From Oricola nitratireducens (lineage in GTDB: Bacteria; Pseudomonadota; Alphaproteobacteria; Rhizobiales; Rhizobiaceae), in NCBI RefSeq assembly GCF_014904745.1, contig NZ_JACZCS010000019.1, forward strand, positions 1 to 64,000: a DNA stretch of 64,000 nucleotides. The letters are read 5' to 3'. Of the stretch, positions 53,433 to 63,539 are shown piece by piece. A program made the translations under genes and the position numbers. Within the stretch, counting starts at the first letter, position 1. Each line of letters starts with the position of its first letter. The notes under the pieces are model-generated. The model had not been told where the DNA came from. It ran no database searches and saw only the letters and a list, made by a program, of their open reading frames with translations.

Positions 53433-53553
53433 GGCCGTTCCCTTCTTGCACCGCGCTGCCCGAAAAGGCGCTGCAGGCGCATCTCATATGGTGTTGGAAA
53501 AACCGTATCAGCACATCGCGCAATTACCAAGTGCATTTGTCGCGGATTGGGAT

Positions 53554-53582
53554 TTGCATTTTGCGCGACGAGGCTCTATATC
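53554..53582 (+). promoter_or_regulatory. Promoter of tRNA-Gln
   Basis: TTGCAT (53554-53559) and TATATC (53577-53582) with a 17-base spacer, about 20 bases before the tRNA 5' end. The initiation site would be near 53589, leaving a short 5' leader for RNase P. Confidence 0.6.
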
Positions 53583-53602
53583 GCCGGTCTCACGCGAGGC
53601 GG

Positions 53603-53676
53603 TGGGGAATAGGTTAACGGTAGACCCACGGACTCTGACTCCGTTAGTCCTGGTTCGAATCCAGGTTCCCCAGCCA
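53603..53676 (+). tRNA. tRNA-Gln (anticodon CTG)
   Basis: The acceptor arms TGGGGAA (53603-53609) and TTCCCCA (53666-53672) pair, followed by the discriminator G and an encoded CCA. The anticodon arm ACGGA-CTCTGAC-TCCGT reads CTG, and the T arm is CCTGG-TTCGAAT-CCAGG. The 3' end is a common integration target, and an integrase-type gene follows. Confidence 0.95.
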
Positions 53677-53900
53677 GCGACCATAAGTTATTGATATAAC
53701 TATACTTTTTCTCCGAATAGCGACGAGAAATCAAAGGCTTGCGGCCTTCCGGCGCAAACAGAGACGGGGTTTTCGCCGCGAAATAGGCCCTGAATCGCCG
53801 AAAGTCTCTGTCGGCCATTTCGGGACTGACAGTTTGTCAGATTTGCATCGACGAACCATCGCAAGCCGTTGGTATTTAGCGTGTTTTCTGAGCTGCCTTT
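53677..53900. other. Gap between tRNA-Gln and the recombinase
   Basis: About 220 bases without a gene and less GC-rich than the surroundings, with an AT-rich stretch at 53684-53712. It holds the dyad CTGACA-GTT-TGTCAG (53826-53840) and the inverted pair CAGAGAC/GTCTCTG (53758-53764 and 53803-53809). These may be recombination or terminator sites. The minus-strand frame across the tRNA is an antisense artefact. Confidence 0.45.
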
Positions 53901-55702
53901 TCAGCGCGTGGCAACGATGCGGCGCTGAGCCTGCCAATCCGATGGCAGCGGATTCTGACCGAGCCACTTGGCGGTCAGGCCGATTGGCTGATCACCCTGC
54001 ATGATCGATTTGACGATGTCAGGTGCGCGGAATGCGAGATAGATCACCTGCAGAATACGGCGCTTCGAGAGGTTCTCCGATGTGGTGATCTCCTCGAACG
54101 TCCGGCCCTGCTTGATAGCGTCATAGTACTGCTGCCCCTTGGCGATGTTGCGGATCAGCGTTTCGTCAATGGCTCGGTTCTGATCGTTTCCGATAACCAG
54201 CCTGGTTTCGACGCCGCGCTTACGGAATTGGAACGGGACCGGGAATGAGAGCGCATCGATATTGATCAAGGCGCATGAGGCAACCAGCCATGCGGCAACG
54301 GCTTCCGGTTCAAGGGTGAGCTCAATCGTTCCCGGTGTGATCGTACTGCGTGCGACGCAGGACAGGATCGCATTGAGATTCTGCGTCGACGTTCCCGTCC
54401 CTGTTTCAGCTAACAGATCGCGGATGCGACGAATGTCGTCGACCGAGGGATCGATCAGGAGATCTGCGGGCAATCGCTCGCGCAGATGGGTTGTTATTGC
54501 GTATTCTAGTTGCTGTTCAAGTGACTTCGCCGGCAGGCGCCATCCGGTGGTAGTCCGAGATTTGTCAGTGTCCCCGCCGCCCGTGATCATCCGGTTGGAG
54601 ATGTAGTAGCGATAGCGCCTGCCCTTTTTATTGGCGTGCGTTGGGGTCAGACGATCACCTGTCTCGTCGAACAGCTTGCCCGCAAGCGGTGATGCCTTGG
54701 AGCCCGCTCCTGATCGTCCCCTCTGTCTTCCGGAAGTGGCTTTCAGGCGCTCCTGCACATCATCGAAGACCGCAGGATCGATGATCGCGGGATGCTGGCC
54801 GTCATAGATCTGGCTGCGATGGCGGATTCGTCCCGCATAGATCGGATTGATCAGAATGTGATGAATATGGCTTCGGCAGAAGGGAAGGTCTCCGGCGCCG
54901 TTGCGCATTCGCTTTGCCGACCGATTGACATGCTGATCCTTGCACTCGTCTGCCATGGCATCATGGATCGAAACCGACGACGGCATCCTGCCATCAATGC
55001 CGGCGTCCCCGGTTCGCCCGGTTTTACCACATTTCGAAGACTGGCTTTCCTTGCCTCCCCTCGCCTTCGTCCGCAACCCGATCCGGTCGGCCTGCTGTTT
55101 GACCGCCTTGACCGACCCGTGTTCGAGATAGAGGTCGAACAGGGTTCGAACCGTCCTGGCTTCGTCTTCCACGATCTTCAGCGTCCGCCCATCTGGCTCA
55201 TAGCCGAGCGGAACATTGCCCCCATCCAGAGCCCCTTCTTCTTCGATGCCGCGATCTTGTCGCGGATACGTTCGGCGGTGACCTCACGCTCAAACTGAGC
55301 GAAGGACAGAAGTACGTTCAGGGTCAGCCGCCCCATGCTGGTGGCAGTGTTGAATGACTGCGTCACCGAGACGAAGGAAGCATCGGACGCATCCAGCCGC
55401 TCTACAAGCTTGGCGAAGTCGGCCAGCGATCGCGTCAGCCGGTCGATCTTGTAGACGACGATCTGGTCGACCAAGCCTTCGTCCACATCGCGCAGTAGTC
55501 GCTGCAAGCCTGCCCGTTCCAGTGTTCCGCCGGATATGCCGGCATCGTCATAGTGTTCCGGCATTAGCACCCAGCCTTCATGCTTCTGGCTGGCGATATA
55601 GGAGACACAGGCTTCGCGCTGGGCATGGAGCGAGTTGAACTCCTGCTCTAAACCCTCCTCCGAAGATTTCCGCGTATGGATGGCGCAGCGGATCTTCTTC
55701 AT
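53901..55702 (-). pseudogene. Large serine recombinase broken by a frameshift
   Basis: Reading from 55702, the resolvase catalytic domain (CAIHTRKSSEEGLEQEFNSL with the likely nucleophile S13, then VYKIDRLTRSLADFAKL and RLTLNVLLSFAQFEREVTAE) runs to KKKGLWMG. At a run of five C (55219-55223, G on the coding strand) the frame shifts and stops within 15 codons. In the neighbouring frame the expected continuation is present (NVPLGYEPDGRTLKIVEDEA), followed by the recombinase domain and helical tail down to 53901. One missing base in the run explains it. The product would be about 600 residues. It overlaps the DUF2924 gene by four bases. Confidence 0.85.
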
Positions 55703-56154
55703 GACGCATCCAGTCCGAAAAAGCGCGGCCCCGACAAGTGGGCGCCAGTGATCTTGCGGGCGATCGCGCTCGGCGAGCGATAGTGCTTGCCGTCCATCTG
55801 GAAGCCATCCTCCAGCACCTCGACCTGGTACGACCGGCCGTTCCACTCGCGAACAAGATGCGTCCCCGGCCGAAGCGTCAGGGACGAGGCCGGCAGAACC
55901 GACCTCGTCTTGCCATCCGCCTTTCGAACATTCCTCAAGGACCGTTCGAGGGCCCTTCGAACCGCAGGCGAATGCCCGCCATGGGCTTTCACCTGTGCTT
56001 CATGGGCCAGTGCCCGGCGCATGAACTGCACCGAGACATATTTTAGAGGACTGCGACCGAACTGTTTTCTCCAGGCTTCGATGCAGTCCTCCCGGTCCAG
56101 CGCCTCGAAGGCGGCGACATCAACTCCGACTATCGACGACAAGACAGAACTCAC
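55699..56154 (-). CDS. DUF2924 domain protein
   Basis: A 151-residue protein whose features fit DUF2924: EDCIEAWRKQFGRSPLKYVS, RRALAHEAQVKAHGGHSP, then PGTHLVREWNGRSYQVEVLE and the end HYRSPSAIARKITGAHLSGP with FFGL. Members are typically encoded right before a serine recombinase in small integrated elements, as here with a four-base overlap, and may bind DNA to assist it. The exact role is unknown. Confidence 0.88.
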   Translation of the reverse strand: MSSVLSSIVGVDVAAFEALDREDCIEAWRKQFGRSPLKYVSVQFMRRALAHEAQVKAHGGHSPAVRRALERSLRNVRKADGKTRSVLPASSLTLRPGTHLVREWNGRSYQVEVLEDGFQMDGKHYRSPSAIARKITGAHLSGPRFFGLDAS

Positions 56155-56535
56155 GATGCCGCTCCGCCACCAGTTTGACCGCCCTCCCCGACTGACCGAA
56201 CGATCGCGTACCGCCGCGGATTGATCTTCGAGGTCTCGCTGAGCACGAAAGAGGACGACTTGTAGCCGTCTCCAATCCGACCGTTCCGGGTTCGAAGAGT
56301 GTCGTGCGATCGGGTTCGCGCGGCGACGCTCCGTGCTCCTTGCCGTTCGAACGAAACGCTCTGGACCAGCGATTCATCTGCAAACGGCGTTTCAAGAAGT
56401 AACGGGGGGAATCAGGCCATTTCACGCAAACAGCGTTTGCAGCGACGTCGGCTCGGGCAGACCGGGAAGGGCCTCCTGAAGACACCGACGCGCTGGCAAA
56501 GGAGGCCACGACCGGGAGCCGGACGGCGGTTAGGC
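56155..56535. other. Gene-free stretch upstream of the DUF2924 gene
   Basis: About 380 bases. The minus-strand frame 56120-56509 overlaps the DUF2924 start and has a composition typical of non-coding DNA, so I see no gene. The DUF2924 promoter should lie here. Confidence 0.45.
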
Positions 56536-56730
56536 TCAGACGCCCGCGTCTTCGTCCTCGTCCGGGAACCCGTCCTCGGGGAAGCGGCGCTGGAAGCCCC
56601 AGCCCTTCCGGTAGCGGTCGACCAGTTCGTCGAAGGCTGCGTCGGCTTGCTTCCTGTCGAAGCCCTGACGGACGAGGATCGGGATGATCCGATCGCCAAG
56701 GCGATCCAGTTTCGCCTCGTCCTTCAGCAC
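56536..56730 (-). CDS. Small ORF, possible gene remnant
   Basis: A 64-residue frame with a GTG start. The sequence EAKLDRLGDRIIPILVRQGF and DAAFDELVDRYRKGWGFQRR looks protein-like (helical, charged), ending in an acidic tail. An in-frame stop lies only four codons before the GTG, and the codons between continue the helical pattern, so this may be the C-terminal end of a longer broken gene. I recognise no family. Confidence 0.4.
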   Translation of the reverse strand: MLKDEAKLDRLGDRIIPILVRQGFDRKQADAAFDELVDRYRKGWGFQRRFPEDGFPDEDEDAGV

Positions 56731-57398
56731 CTGCTTGTCCGCTCAGGGCCAGATACGACGGTGCGAACGGTGCACCAGTATGTCAGCTTTGGTCGGCCGG
56801 CGCCCACAACCGGACATTCTCTTATCGGCCCCTTTGCAGCCATTTGACACGGAAGAACGGAATTTCAATTTTCGCCCAATCCGAACGCTCATCATTCATG
56901 AGATGAGGTCGTTGGAGCGGCTCGGCGAAAAGTTTTCGCCCGGCTTGACGCCGTACCCAGATCTGGATCACATGGCTGGTGCACACTGCGGTCCGACGGG
57001 CAGCTCCGGTCAGACCGGGAATTGGCTCGGATACACTGGCTGAGATTCCAGGTTCGCCAGGCACACATTTCCAGGCAATTCCAAGAACATAATTCGACGG
57101 GCTACGCGCCCGTATCCAAATCGGACGGATTCGCGTATCCGGCAGCGGGCCGGTGCATGCTGAACCGCAATACCCAGCGCTGCGAAAAGTTTTCCCGAGG
57201 CAAGCCGCGCATCACCAGACGACATTTTGCAAGACGGCTTTCGGACCCAAAGCGGACATCCCGCGGTCAGCGGCAGAGAGTCCGAGAAGTGCCAAAACAG
57301 GCCATTGCTACATTATGGCGGAACACGATCTTCGGACTTGTAAAGGGGCATCCCAAGCAAGTGGCTTTTATCTAAACGCGGAGCCGTGTAAGCGCGCC
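56731..57398. other. Gene-free stretch at the element boundary
   Basis: About 670 bases with no credible gene. It contains the copy of the tRNA-Gln 3' end at 57044-57063 and is less GC-rich than the housekeeping genes. The end of the Gfo/Idh/MocA gene follows. Confidence 0.45.
57044..57063. repeat. Imperfect copy of the tRNA-Gln 3' end (attachment-site candidate)
   Basis: GATTCCAGGTTCGCCAGGCA matches GAATCCAGGTTCCCCAGCCA of the tRNA (53657-53676) at 17 of 20 positions in the same orientation. It could be the second attachment site of the element. Chance similarity is not excluded. Confidence 0.4.
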
Positions 57399-58586
57399 TT
57401 AACGTCCGATATAGCGGTCGAACGTCACCCACGAACCGCCGCGCTTCGACGAATCGACGCATGCCGTCACGAAGGCGACGCCCGCCAAACCGTCGTTGAT
57501 GTTGGGACAGAGCACGGTATCGGGGATCGGCTCGCCGGCCTGGTGCGCGCGGATTGCTTCGGCGGCTTCGGTGTAGATGGTTGCGAAACCCTCCAGGTAG
57601 CCTTCCGGATGGCCGCCGGGAATACGCGTAACCCGCGCCGCCGCGCTGCCGGCGCCAGCGCCGCCGCGCGTGATCAGTCGGCGCGGTTCGCCCAGCGGCG
57701 AATGCCAAAGATAGTTCGGATCCTTCTGCACCCATTCCAGCGCGCCCTTCGTGCCGTAGATCCGCAGCATCAGGCCGTTTTCGTGGCCCGGCGCGACCTG
57801 GCTTGCCCACAACATACCCTTCGCGCCGCCCTTGTAGCGCAGCAGCACGTGGCAGTTGTCGTCCAGCTGGCGCCCGGACACGAAGCTGTCGAGGTCGGCG
57901 TTTAAGGAATCCGTTTCCAGCCCGGTGACGAAATTGCCAAGATGAAAGGCATGCGTGCCGATGTCGCCGATCGCCCCGCCCAGGCCGGAGCGTTTCGGAT
58001 CCGTGCGCCATTCCGCCTGTTTGTTGCCGTGTTCTTCCTCGGCGCTGGCCAGCCAGTCCTGCGGATATTCCATTTGCACGATACGGATGTCGCCGAGGTC
58101 TCCTTTCGTCACCATCTCGCGCGCCTGGCGGATCATCGGGTAGCCGGAATAATTATGCGTCAGCACGAAAAGCGAGCCAGACGCCTCCACCGCCTTCGCC
58201 AGCTTCTTCGCATCGGCAAGCGTTGAGGTTAGCGGCTTGTCGCAGATGACATGGATGCCGCGTTTCAGGAATTCGCGCGCCGCCGGATAATGCATGTGGT
58301 TGGGTGTGACGATCGCGACGGCCTCGATGCCGTTCTTCAGCCGCGCCTCGCGCTTCGCCATTTCCACGAAATCGCCATAGGCGCGATCCGGCGCGACACC
58401 CAGATCGGCGGCGGAAGCTTTCGACTTTTCCGGCGTAGAGGAAAAAGCGCCGGCAACCAGTTCGTAACGATCGTCGATACGTGACGCAATGCGGTGCACG
58501 CCGCCGATGAAAGCGTCGCGGCCGCCGCCCACCATTCCGAGGCGGATGCGGCGGTGAGTCGTTGTACTGGAGCTTTTTATAGTCAT
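57399..58586 (-). CDS. Gfo/Idh/MocA family dehydrogenase
   Basis: A 395-residue NAD(P)-dependent sugar or cyclitol dehydrogenase. The Rossmann domain opens [20 protein letters not shown], the EKP-like motif is [17 protein letters not shown], and the catalytic region [20 protein letters not shown] supplies Asp and His. A 395-residue length and the [15 protein letters not shown] loop match a subgroup that works with TIM-barrel isomerases on 3-keto sugars or inositols. It is the last gene of the sugar operon, 21 bases after the isomerase gene. Confidence 0.9.
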   Translation of the reverse strand: MTIKSSSTTTHRRIRLGMVGGGRDAFIGGVHRIASRIDDRYELVAGAFSSTPEKSKASAADLGVAPDRAYGDFVEMAKREARLKNGIEAVAIVTPNHMHYPAAREFLKRGIHVICDKPLTSTLADAKKLAKAVEASGSLFVLTHNYSGYPMIRQAREMVTKGDLGDIRIVQMEYPQDWLASAEEEHGNKQAEWRTDPKRSGLGGAIGDIGTHAFHLGNFVTGLETDSLNADLDSFVSGRQLDDNCHVLLRYKGGAKGMLWASQVAPGHENGLMLRIYGTKGALEWVQKDPNYLWHSPLGEPRRLITRGGAGAGSAAARVTRIPGGHPEGYLEGFATIYTEAAEAIRAHQAGEPIPDTVLCPNINDGLAGVAFVTACVDSSKRGGSWVTFDRYIGR

Positions 58587-58607
58587 CGCCTTGTCTCCCT
58601 TGTCCTG

Positions 58608-59666
58608 TCAGGAAATGCCGAGCATGCGGCGGTTGGCTGCGTCGTCGGTGCCCGCGCCGGCGAAATCGTCGAAGGCTTTTTCGGTCACGCGGATGATGTG
58701 GTCGGAGACGAACCGCGCCCCTTCGCGTGCGCCGTCCTCGGGGTGTTTCAGGCAGCACTCCCATTCGACCACGGCCCAGCCGTCGAAATCATGGGCGGTC
58801 AGCTTCGAGAACACGCCCTTGAAATCGACCTGTCCGTCGCCGAGCGAGCGGAAGCGGCCGGCGCGGTCCACCCAGCTCTGGTAGCCGGAATAGACGCCTT
58901 GGCGCCCGGTCGGATTGAACTCCGCGTCCTTGACGTGAAACATCCCGATCCGCTCGTGATAGATGTCGATATGCTCCAGATAGTCGAGACACTGCAGCAC
59001 GTAATGCGACGGGTCGTACAGCATGTTGCACCGGCTGTGGTTACCGACGCGCTCCAGGAACATTTCGAACGTCACCCCGTCATGCAGGTCTTCACCCGGG
59101 TGGATCTCGTAGCAAATGTCGATGCCGCAATCCTCGGCGTGGTCGAGGATCGGCCGCCAGCGCTTTGCCAATTCGTCGAATGCGGTTTCAACCAGTCCGG
59201 CCGGGCGCTGCGGCCACGGATAGACATAGGGCCAGGCCAGTGCGCCGGAAAAACTCGCCATCGCGCCGATGTCCATGTTTCGCGATGCTTCGATCGCCAT
59301 CATGACCTGCTTGACGGCCCATTCCTGTCGCGCCGTCGGATTGCCGCGCACCTCCGGAGCTGCGAAACCGTCGAAGGCTTCGTCATAGGCGGGGTGCACG
59401 GCGACGAGCTGGCCCTGCAGATGGGTGGAGAGTTCGGTGACCTCGACCCCGTTCTCCGCCGCGACGCCCTTGAATTCGTCGCAGTAGTCCTTCGACGTGG
59501 CGGCCTTTTCGAGTTCGATCAGGCGCCCGTCCCAGCTCGGCACCTGCACGCCCCTGTAGCCGCAATCCGCGGCCCATTTGGTGATCGACGCCCATGAGTT
59601 GAACGGCGCATCGTCGCCGGCGAATTGCGCAAGAAAGAGCGCTGGACCTTTTATTGTTTTCATCAT
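58608..59666 (-). CDS. TIM-barrel sugar isomerase/epimerase
   Basis: A 352-residue xylose isomerase-like TIM barrel enzyme. Probable metal ligands are in CYEIHPGED, MLYDPSHYV, FHVKDAEFNP and the last strand VVEWECC. Similar proteins include IolE-like dehydratases and YcjR-type 3-keto-glycoside epimerases. It lies downstream of the binding-protein gene, with a hairpin in between, and pairs with the dehydrogenase. Confidence 0.9.
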   Translation of the reverse strand: MMKTIKGPALFLAQFAGDDAPFNSWASITKWAADCGYRGVQVPSWDGRLIELEKAATSKDYCDEFKGVAAENGVEVTELSTHLQGQLVAVHPAYDEAFDGFAAPEVRGNPTARQEWAVKQVMMAIEASRNMDIGAMASFSGALAWPYVYPWPQRPAGLVETAFDELAKRWRPILDHAEDCGIDICYEIHPGEDLHDGVTFEMFLERVGNHSRCNMLYDPSHYVLQCLDYLEHIDIYHERIGMFHVKDAEFNPTGRQGVYSGYQSWVDRAGRFRSLGDGQVDFKGVFSKLTAHDFDGWAVVEWECCLKHPEDGAREGARFVSDHIIRVTEKAFDDFAGAGTDDAANRRMLGIS

Positions 59667-59695
59667 GGTGTTCCTTCGCGAGAGCCGGAAAAAGC

Positions 59696-59722
59696 GGAAA
59701 GGGGCCGGGAGTTCCCCTTTCC
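59696..59722 (-). terminator. Intercistronic stem-loop after the binding-protein gene
   Basis: GGAAAGGGG and CCCCTTTCC form a perfect nine-base stem around a nine-base loop in the 75-base gap before the isomerase gene. Such hairpins often stop part of the transcription or protect the upstream mRNA, so the binding protein is made in excess. Confidence 0.6.
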
Positions 59723-59741
59723 GACGCTTGCGTTCTACAAC

Positions 59742-60698
59742 TCAGAAAGGTGAATCCGGGAAGTAGAAGCTCGCAGCGTTTTCAGGTGTGATCAGGGTCG
59801 CGCCCAGGATGTAGCGCCCCGCGACCGGGCCGTTCGACTTGAAAGCGGCCACGGTGACGTCCATGGCGGTCGCGATCATCGCCGGCGGATAAAGCACGTC
59901 GACCGGAACCAGTTCGTCGCCGTCCATGATGCTCTTGATCGTCTCCTTCATCCCGGCGCCGCCGACGACGAACATTCCATTGCCGTCGCGTCCGGCCTGT
60001 TTGAGCGCGGCGACCACGCCGATGGCGATATCGTCGTCCTGCGCCCAGACCGCGTCGATGTCCGGAAAGCGGCTCAAGAAGTCCTGCATCACCTCGAAAC
60101 CGTCGTCGCGGTTCCAGTTGGCGTGCTTGTGGTCCAGCACGTTGATTCCGGAGCCCTCGATTTCGGCCATGAATGCGTCGAAGCGCTCATTGTCGATCAG
60201 CGTCGGGATGCCTCGCAGAACAACGATGTTGTCGCCGTCCTTCAGGCGGCTTTTCATGTAGACCGCCGAAACGCGCCCCAGTTCCGGATTGTTGCCCGCG
60301 ACATAGATGTCCTCGATCCCCGGCTGGCTCAGCCCGCGGTCGACGACCGTGATCAAAGCGCCAGACTTCTTGACGTTGAGAACCGGGTCGGTCAGCGGTT
60401 CGGATTCAAAAGGAAGCACGACCAGTGCGTCGATCTGATGAACCGAAACGAGGTCCTCCAATGCGCTAGCCTGGGCGCCGGGATCCGGCGAGTTGACCAG
60501 GATCAGGTCAACATCGGGATAGAGTGCCTCAAGCCGTTCCTCCGCCTTTTCCGCATGCCAGTTCATGCCGGCCGCCCAGGCATGGGTCGGGGTCGGATAG
60601 GAAACACCGATCTTGATCTTTTCCTGTGCGGATGCAGTGCCAGCAAGAGCGAGCGCGCCGCTTATTGCCAAAGCCGTGATAGCCGTTTTGAGTTTCAT
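59742..60698 (-). CDS. Sugar ABC transporter substrate-binding protein
   Basis: A 318-residue periplasmic binding protein of the RbsB-like (Peripla_BP_4) family with a signal peptide (MKLKTAITALAISGALALAG then TASA). The fold begins KIGVSYPTPTHAWAAGM; the hinge region has VDRGLSQPG and DAVWAQDDDIAIGVVAALKQ. A good GGAGGAAG site precedes the ATG at 60698. It feeds the permease and ATPase encoded upstream. The ligand is a sugar or polyol that cannot be named. Confidence 0.92.
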   Translation of the reverse strand: MKLKTAITALAISGALALAGTASAQEKIKIGVSYPTPTHAWAAGMNWHAEKAEERLEALYPDVDLILVNSPDPGAQASALEDLVSVHQIDALVVLPFESEPLTDPVLNVKKSGALITVVDRGLSQPGIEDIYVAGNNPELGRVSAVYMKSRLKDGDNIVVLRGIPTLIDNERFDAFMAEIEGSGINVLDHKHANWNRDDGFEVMQDFLSRFPDIDAVWAQDDDIAIGVVAALKQAGRDGNGMFVVGGAGMKETIKSIMDGDELVPVDVLYPPAMIATAMDVTVAAFKSNGPVAGRYILGATLITPENAASFYFPDSPF

Positions 60699-60730
60699 TT
60701 CTTCCTCCATTTCCTTTCTTCAGGGTGAGC

Positions 60731-60747
60731 TTCCCCGTTCCGGGGAA
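60731..60747 (-). other. Hairpin between permease and binding-protein genes
   Basis: TTCCCCG and CGGGGAA pair around TTC in the 103-base gap between the permease stop and the binding-protein start. It is short and has no T-tract; an mRNA processing or stability element is possible. Confidence 0.45.
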
Positions 60748-60801
60748 ACCCGGCACTTCGCCACGTCGGTTGTCTCAGTGAATGGACGTGCGAATTCTGT
60801 T

Positions 60802-61813
60802 TCAGTTTTTCGGTGAGGCTCTCCGGCTCCAATCACTGCGTTGCAGCAACACGGCAACGATGATGATTAGCCCTTGCATCGTGCCATTCAGGTAGTTGGA
60901 GATCACGTCGGTGAAGTTCAGGATATTGCCGATCGTGGTCAGGATGAGCGCGCCGATGATCGTGCCGCCAATCCGGCCGTAGCCGCCTTTCAATACGGTG
61001 CCGCCGATGATTACGGCCGCAATCGCCTCAAGTTCCCAAAGAACGCCGGTCGACGATGACGCCGAGCCAAGCCGGGGCACGTAGATTATGGTCGCCATGG
61101 CTACGCAGAGACCCTGCAGCACGTAGGTCCATGTCTTGATGCGGTCGACCTTGATGGCGGAGTATTTGGCCACGGCCTCGTTCGAACCGATTGCCGTGCA
61201 ATAGCGACCAAACGTCGTTCGGTTGAGCAGGATCCAGCCAGCGACAGATACTGCGATGAAGACCCAGACCGGGAACGGCAAGCCAAGAATGCTGTCATAA
61301 TAGACCGGTCGATAGGTGCCGCGGACATCGTGGTTGAGCGACAGGGTGCCGCCATCGGCGAAATAGGTAACGAGGGAGCGAAAGATTCCCATCGTGCCGA
61401 GCGTGACGATGAAGGCTTCAATCTTGCCCTTGGTCGTCAGCATGCCATTGATCCAACCGGCGCCGAGACCGAGCAGGATGCTGAAGCCACAGCCGATAAG
61501 CACAGTCGTGGCACCTGTTCCGAAGGTGTCGATCGAGTTGTTCATGACGATAATCATCACACCAGCGATGACAGCCGCCATTGATCCGACCGACAGGTCG
61601 ATACCACCTGCGGTAATCACGAAGGTCGCCCCAACAGCGATGATCCCGATGAACGCGGAACGCGTTAAAAGGTTGGTTATGTTCCCTTCGCTCAGGAATG
61701 CCGGATTGAGCATGAAGCCGATAACGCAGAGCAGCAGCAGCGCGACGGCCGGGCCATATGTCTTGAAGTCCATGGTGGTCGTCCTGGCTCCCGTGACCTG
61801 ATTTGTCATGATA

Positions 61814-61821
<8 letters not shown>
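60802..61821 (-). CDS. Sugar ABC transporter permease (RbsC-like)
   Basis: A 339-residue membrane protein of the CUT2 (ribose/xylose) type with about ten helices. FIGIIAVGATFVITAGGIDL and SVGSMAAVIAGVM are the signature around the first EAA-like region, and IAAVIIGGTVLKGGYGRIGG the second. It overlaps the ATPase gene by eight bases. Confidence 0.93.
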
Positions 61822-63340
<1,519 letters not shown>

Positions 63341-63391
63341 GGCGCGATTCCTCCCAAAAATGCATGCCGGCTCCTCAACCGACGAGAGTTG

Positions 63392-63449
63392 TGTAAACCT
63401 TTTCATCGTGAATGTAAACCTTTTCATACCGCGATGAAAACCTTATCAT
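63392..63449. promoter_or_regulatory. Three phased LacI-type operators
   Basis: TGTAAACCTTTTCAT occurs at 63392-63406 and 63413-63427, and TGAAAACCTTATCAT at 63435-63449, with start-to-start distances of 21 and 22 bases, two helical turns. Each is a near-palindrome of the LacI type (TGNAAA-N2-TTTCA) though the centre is CC rather than the usual CG. They lie between the divergent regulator and transporter genes, so they are probably the binding sites of that regulator. Confidence 0.75.
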
Positions 63450-63539
63450 TGCCGAAAAGCTTGCTATCTTACCGGCAGGGAATCGCGATTCTCAATATCC
63501 GTTCCGGCCACGCCGTTATCGGGAAGTCAGGAAAAAGAA

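Larger units (their letters stand above)
53657..57063. mobile_element. Putative small integrated element at tRNA-Gln
   Basis: The tRNA-Gln 3' end (53657-53676) is followed by a frameshifted large serine recombinase, a DUF2924 gene and a small ORF, and an imperfect copy of the tRNA end (17 of 20 bases) occurs at 57044-57063, just before the sugar operon begins. Recombinase plus DUF2924 is a pair I know from small alphaproteobacterial elements. The boundaries are inferred from the repeat only. Confidence 0.4.

Noticed and set aside
53576-53818. Minus-strand frame across the tRNA-Gln gene encoding GEPGFEPGLTESESVGLP
   Set aside because: This is the well-known artefact of translating the antisense strand of a tRNA gene; the tRNA structure explains the sequence.
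56120-56509. 129-codon minus-strand frame upstream of the DUF2924 gene
   Set aside because: Overlaps the DUF2924 start, has a Ser/Arg-rich noncoding-like composition and no plausible fold.
63341-63427. Longer start of the ABC ATPase at the ATG at 63427
   Set aside because: This would place the coding region through two operator repeats. The GTG at 63340 has a good ribosome site and the right length.
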